A stretch of DNA of 64,000 nucleotides from Breznakia pachnodae (GTDB taxonomy: Bacteria > Bacillota_I > Bacilli_A > Erysipelotrichales > Erysipelotrichaceae), in the NCBI RefSeq assembly GCF_030814225.1, contig NZ_JAUSUR010000004.1, positions 62,001 through 126,000 on the forward strand, written 5' to 3'. Positions 62,030 to 64,000 of this stretch are shown in pieces. The notes under the pieces were generated by a model. The model had not been told where the DNA came from. It searched no databases and saw nothing but the letters and a program-made list of their open reading frames with translations. Every line of letters starts with the position of its first letter. Positions within the stretch are counted from its first letter, which is position 1. Made by a program: the position numbers and the translations under genes.

Positions 62030-62199
62030 TTTAGCACCTCTTCATTCTTTGATATATTAAATTTATTACTTCCTGATCTATACTCAGAAGTATCACTTAC
62101 ACAATTTGCTTTATCTAATACTTCACTGGATATTAATCCAGTTGCTGACATCAATCCCATCATTCCTAAGAAAGATGCGACTATTATTAAATTTTCCAT
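62026..62199 (-). CDS. Micro-gene: 57-residue membrane protein upstream of methyltransferase
   Basis: ATG at 62199 follows GAAGGAGTTAGGAA. The peptide starts with a hydrophobic helix (MENLIIVASFLGMMGLMSAT) and has a polar tail with one cysteine. Its stop overlaps the methyltransferase start by ATGA, indicating coupled translation. It is probably a small membrane peptide of unknown role. Confidence 0.6.
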   Translation of the reverse strand: MENLIIVASFLGMMGLMSATGLISSEVLDKANCVSDTSEYRSGSNKFNISKNEEVLK

Positions 62200-62229
62200 T
62201 TCCTAACTCCTTCATAGTTTATATTTGTT

Positions 62230-62350
62230 TAATTAATTAGATTTATTTGTTATAATTGCTTATATATATTTGATTGGGACCCATTCTCATTAAATATATG
62301 TATTATGGAATGCCTGTATCCCTCATAGATCAGGCATTTTTTTTGTTATT
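62230..62350 (+). ncRNA. Candidate + strand small RNA with intrinsic terminator
   Basis: TTGTTATAATTGC is a perfect extended -10 (TGT-TATAAT), with a weak TTTAAT 17 bases upstream. About 60-80 bases later AATGCCTG pairs with CAGGCATT across the loop TATCCCTCATAGAT and is followed by eight T, a clear terminator. The transcript would be about 80-90 bases, divergent from the methyltransferase operon. A short reading frame passes through it but the stop codon is beyond the terminator. Function unknown. Confidence 0.45.
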
Positions 62351-62439
62351 TATTTACTACCTTATTTCTTCTCTTTTTTTATTTAGATATATGTTTCAAA
62401 TACTTATTTCTTACTAGCGGAATTAAGCATTTTTTTAAT

Positions 62440-62580
62440 TAACTTTGTGTCTGAGCATTACAGGGTTGAAGTATTTAATTTTAATAAACCAATCTATACA
62501 TGGATTCCAATTTTGAAGGGCTTTCAAAAATAAGCTCAGACACAAACAAACAAGATTCCAAAGGGCATTGGAAATTATCT
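62440..62580. repeat. Long-range 13-bp inverted repeat with internal hairpins
   Basis: TTTGTGTCTGAGC (62444-62456) is exactly complementary to GCTCAGACACAAA (62534-62546), enclosing about 77 bases with an inner TTTTGAA.../TTTCAAAA stem; a further TTCCAA/TTGGAA hairpin follows near 62555-62575. Nothing in the 427-base gap (62200-62626) looks coding. It may be a structured RNA or an origin-type element. Confidence 0.45.
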
Positions 62581-62626
62581 TATTTGCCTATTAATTATTC
62601 GGGGTAATAGAAATCCACGTTTTATT

Positions 62627-62803
62627 TTAGGAAATCATAGAATTATTCAAGCGATTTGTTATCCAGTTCTCATGTTCATAAAATTTATTCATCACTATAA
62701 ACTCTTTTTTTCCTTTAACAGTTTTCCCTATTAAAAGCTTCTTTAGTCCCTGGTTTTTTTCTTCTGATTTTTTCAATTTATATTTTTTCCATTTTTTTAA
62801 CAT
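62627..62803 (-). CDS. Small basic protein, 58 aa
   Basis: I start at MLKKWKKYKLK (62803), with GAGGAG 7 bases upstream, instead of 15 codons earlier. The peptide is very basic (KKWKKYKLKKSEEKNQGLKK) and then mixed. It may bind nucleic acid. No family. Confidence 0.5.
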   Translation of the reverse strand: MLKKWKKYKLKKSEEKNQGLKKLLIGKTVKGKKEFIVMNKFYEHENWITNRLNNSMIS

Positions 62804-62914
62804 GAATTTCTCCTCGTATTTTGTTAAGCCTGATTGACTAACTATCATATTTCTTATATTCCATCACACTGCCTTGCCATGTATTAATCGAATGGATTGT
62901 ATCCATAATATTTA

Positions 62915-63550
62915 TTATTCTTTTGACGAAAATATTTTATGTTCTATCTTTTCAAGTTCTTTTTCTTTACTAGCCTTTATCTCTTTTCGAGATTGTTTTT
63001 TCTTGGTTTCAATTACTCCAAGTTCATCTAATGCCTGATAATAAAGCCAACATACCATTTCCCAACTTGCATATTGATTTATTTCAAAATCGGTTGTATG
63101 ATCATAAACTTTCTTTGTATAAATTCTTAAATTATTGACCTTGAGTATGTATTCATGCTTAGGTCTATCTGGAGTGAAAAGATTTTCGTTCTCCTCAAAT
63201 GTAATTGAAATTAATGTATTACTTATCATCCCAATTAATTTAGTATGCTTTACAATGATTTGATCAAAACAAGTAATCATTCCTCTTTTTGTATATAAGT
63301 TTTTCTTTTTTCTTATGGAGATAAAAATATTAAATAAAAGAATTATCATAACTACTTGTATGGCTATTGCTAGCACTACATTCCAATGAGCTTTTCCCAA
63401 AGCACTCCAAATATAAATAAATATTTTATCGCTAAATATCAAAGCAACTGGAATCGTTAACATTTGTAATATCCATAGCAATCTCATTAAATATTTTCTT
63501 CTTGTATAAAACCTTCTACTTTTATCTTTGTATCTTTTTATGTATTCCAT
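62915..63550 (-). CDS. Membrane protein with cytoplasmic domain, 211 aa
   Basis: Two membrane segments (about 23-42 and 57-80) follow a basic start; the remaining 125 residues form a cytoplasmic domain with an alternating strand pattern (ITCFDQIIVKHTKLIGMISN; HEYILKVNNLRIYTKKV) that resembles small lipid- or sugar-binding domains. The start has AAGGAG 7 bases upstream and lies 17 bases after the Spx-like gene. Not recognised. Confidence 0.65.
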   Translation of the reverse strand: MEYIKRYKDKSRRFYTRRKYLMRLLWILQMLTIPVALIFSDKIFIYIWSALGKAHWNVVLAIAIQVVMIILLFNIFISIRKKKNLYTKRGMITCFDQIIVKHTKLIGMISNTLISITFEENENLFTPDRPKHEYILKVNNLRIYTKKVYDHTTDFEINQYASWEMVCWLYYQALDELGVIETKKKQSRKEIKASKEKELEKIEHKIFSSKE

Positions 63551-63567
63551 CCTTCACTCCTTTTTAC

Positions 63568-63921
63568 TTATTGCATTCGCCCTGCTAGTTCGATTTCATC
63601 ATCAGACCATCCAGTTATAAGAATATCTTCATTTACAACCACAGGGAGCTTTAACATGTTTGGCTTCTCCTGAATGAAATGCGCAAGCTGACTAATAGAC
63701 ATATCATCTATATCTTTATGAATTTGCATATATGGTTTTGACCTGGTACTAATTAAATCTGATGTTCCATTCTCACAACGGCTTAACAAATATTTAATTT
63801 CTCCAGTTGATAATTTTGAAGTTTGAATATTCTTTTCTACAAATACCTTTTTATTCTTTATGAGAAAATCTTTAGCTCGTTTCGATCCAACATTTCCCCA
63901 GTTCGTATAAACTACAATCAT
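63568..63921 (-). CDS. Spx-like (ArsC-fold) transcription regulator lacking the CXXC redox switch
   Basis: The 117-residue protein aligns by eye along its length with Spx of Bacillota: VVYTNWGNVGSKRAKDF, EIKYLLSRCENGTSDLISTR and the C-terminal LPVVVNEDILITGW. In Spx the redox switch is Cys10-x-x-Cys13; here residues 10 and 13 are Asn and Ser. Gly52, needed by Spx to bind the RNA polymerase alpha-CTD, is retained; the conserved Arg near 92 appears as Leu. It should therefore still bind RNA polymerase but not respond to disulphide stress. The start has GGGAGG 9 bases upstream. Confidence 0.88.
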   Translation of the reverse strand: MIVVYTNWGNVGSKRAKDFLIKNKKVFVEKNIQTSKLSTGEIKYLLSRCENGTSDLISTRSKPYMQIHKDIDDMSISQLAHFIQEKPNMLKLPVVVNEDILITGWSDDEIELAGRMQ

Positions 63922-63936
63922 TCTTTATACCTCCCT

Positions 63937-64000
63937 TTAGTAAAGTTCTTTTTCAAATCTATGCTCCAATTGATGGATTCCAACTTTTCTATATAATCTG
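63937..64000 (-). CDS. C-terminal fragment of a gene cut by the window edge
   Basis: An open frame enters from the right edge and ends with HRFEKELY and TAA at 63937. Only 20 residues are visible (RLYRKVGIHQLEHRFEKELY). It is 15 bases upstream of the Spx-like start, with the Spx ribosome-binding site just after its stop, as expected for an operon. Confidence 0.5.
   Translation of the reverse strand, partial: RLYRKVGIHQLEHRFEKELY

Noticed and set aside
1-64000. CRISPR array, tRNA or rRNA genes, integrase or phage structural genes
   Set aside because: No regularly spaced short repeats, no cloverleaf or conserved rRNA tracts, and no integrase or capsid motifs were found on either strand.

Overview
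The window is AT-rich, uses the standard code with Gram-positive ribosome-binding sites (AGGAGG/GGAG), and reads almost entirely on the minus strand. It looks like a large conjugative plasmid, or a large integrative conjugative element, of a low-GC Bacillota host, possibly a gut Erysipelotrichia or Clostridia. The case rests on a relaxase with the H-x7-H-x-H histidine signature, a VirD4/VirB4/VirB6/PrgI/VirB2-like secretion set, a CHAP hydrolase, ParA and ParB, and plasmid 'polyvalent' proteins. No integrase, capsid, rRNA, tRNA or CRISPR was seen, and no replication initiator could be recognised. The host assignment is inference.

Layout, in transcription order from right to left. (1) 64.0-53 kb holds accessory genes: an Spx-like protein without its redox cysteines, a large C5-cytosine methyltransferase, a 675-residue unknown, a DUF5131 (phage Gp37/Gp68) protein, several tiny ORFs, a VanY-type carboxypeptidase without a signal peptide, and a PD-(D/E)XK-like protein. 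(2) 52.8-45.1 kb holds the maintenance block: an unknown 400-residue protein, two sigma-region-4-like regulators, membrane proteins, a small P-loop protein, ParA, ParB and a CPBP protease. (3) 45.1-43.3 kb has two small genes that each appear frameshifted in an A-tract, plus a divergent XRE regulator and membrane protein (the only convincing + strand gene). (4) 42.9-38.1 kb holds a lipoprotein and a lactococcin-972-type cassette: two bacteriocin precursors, a DUF1430-like membrane protein and an ABC ATPase. (5) 37.8-24.2 kb holds leading-region-like genes: unknowns, a DNA methyltransferase gene split by an IS3/IS150-type insertion, an LPD1 polyvalent protein broken by one base in an A-tract, RadC-like, HAD-like and DUF3991/Toprim proteins. 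(6) 25.2-11.1 kb holds the mating apparatus with a 1389-residue thioester adhesin and Ig-like surface proteins. (7) 10.9-0 kb holds an XRE regulator, a Fic protein, two structured non-coding segments, VirD4, the relaxase and small unknowns.

The genes fit together as one transfer programme. Two copies of a roughly 75-bp promoter-like module (28.5 and 37.9 kb) precede long minus-strand gene trains. Between the genes lie many intrinsic terminators, several built on the same TCCGGCAATTTGCCGGA hairpin. Expression through so many terminators suggests processive antitermination, and the structured RNAs at 6.73-6.97 and 8.62-8.83 kb are candidates for control elements or an oriT. The inference about antitermination and oriT is mine; the hairpins and repeats are read directly from the sequence.
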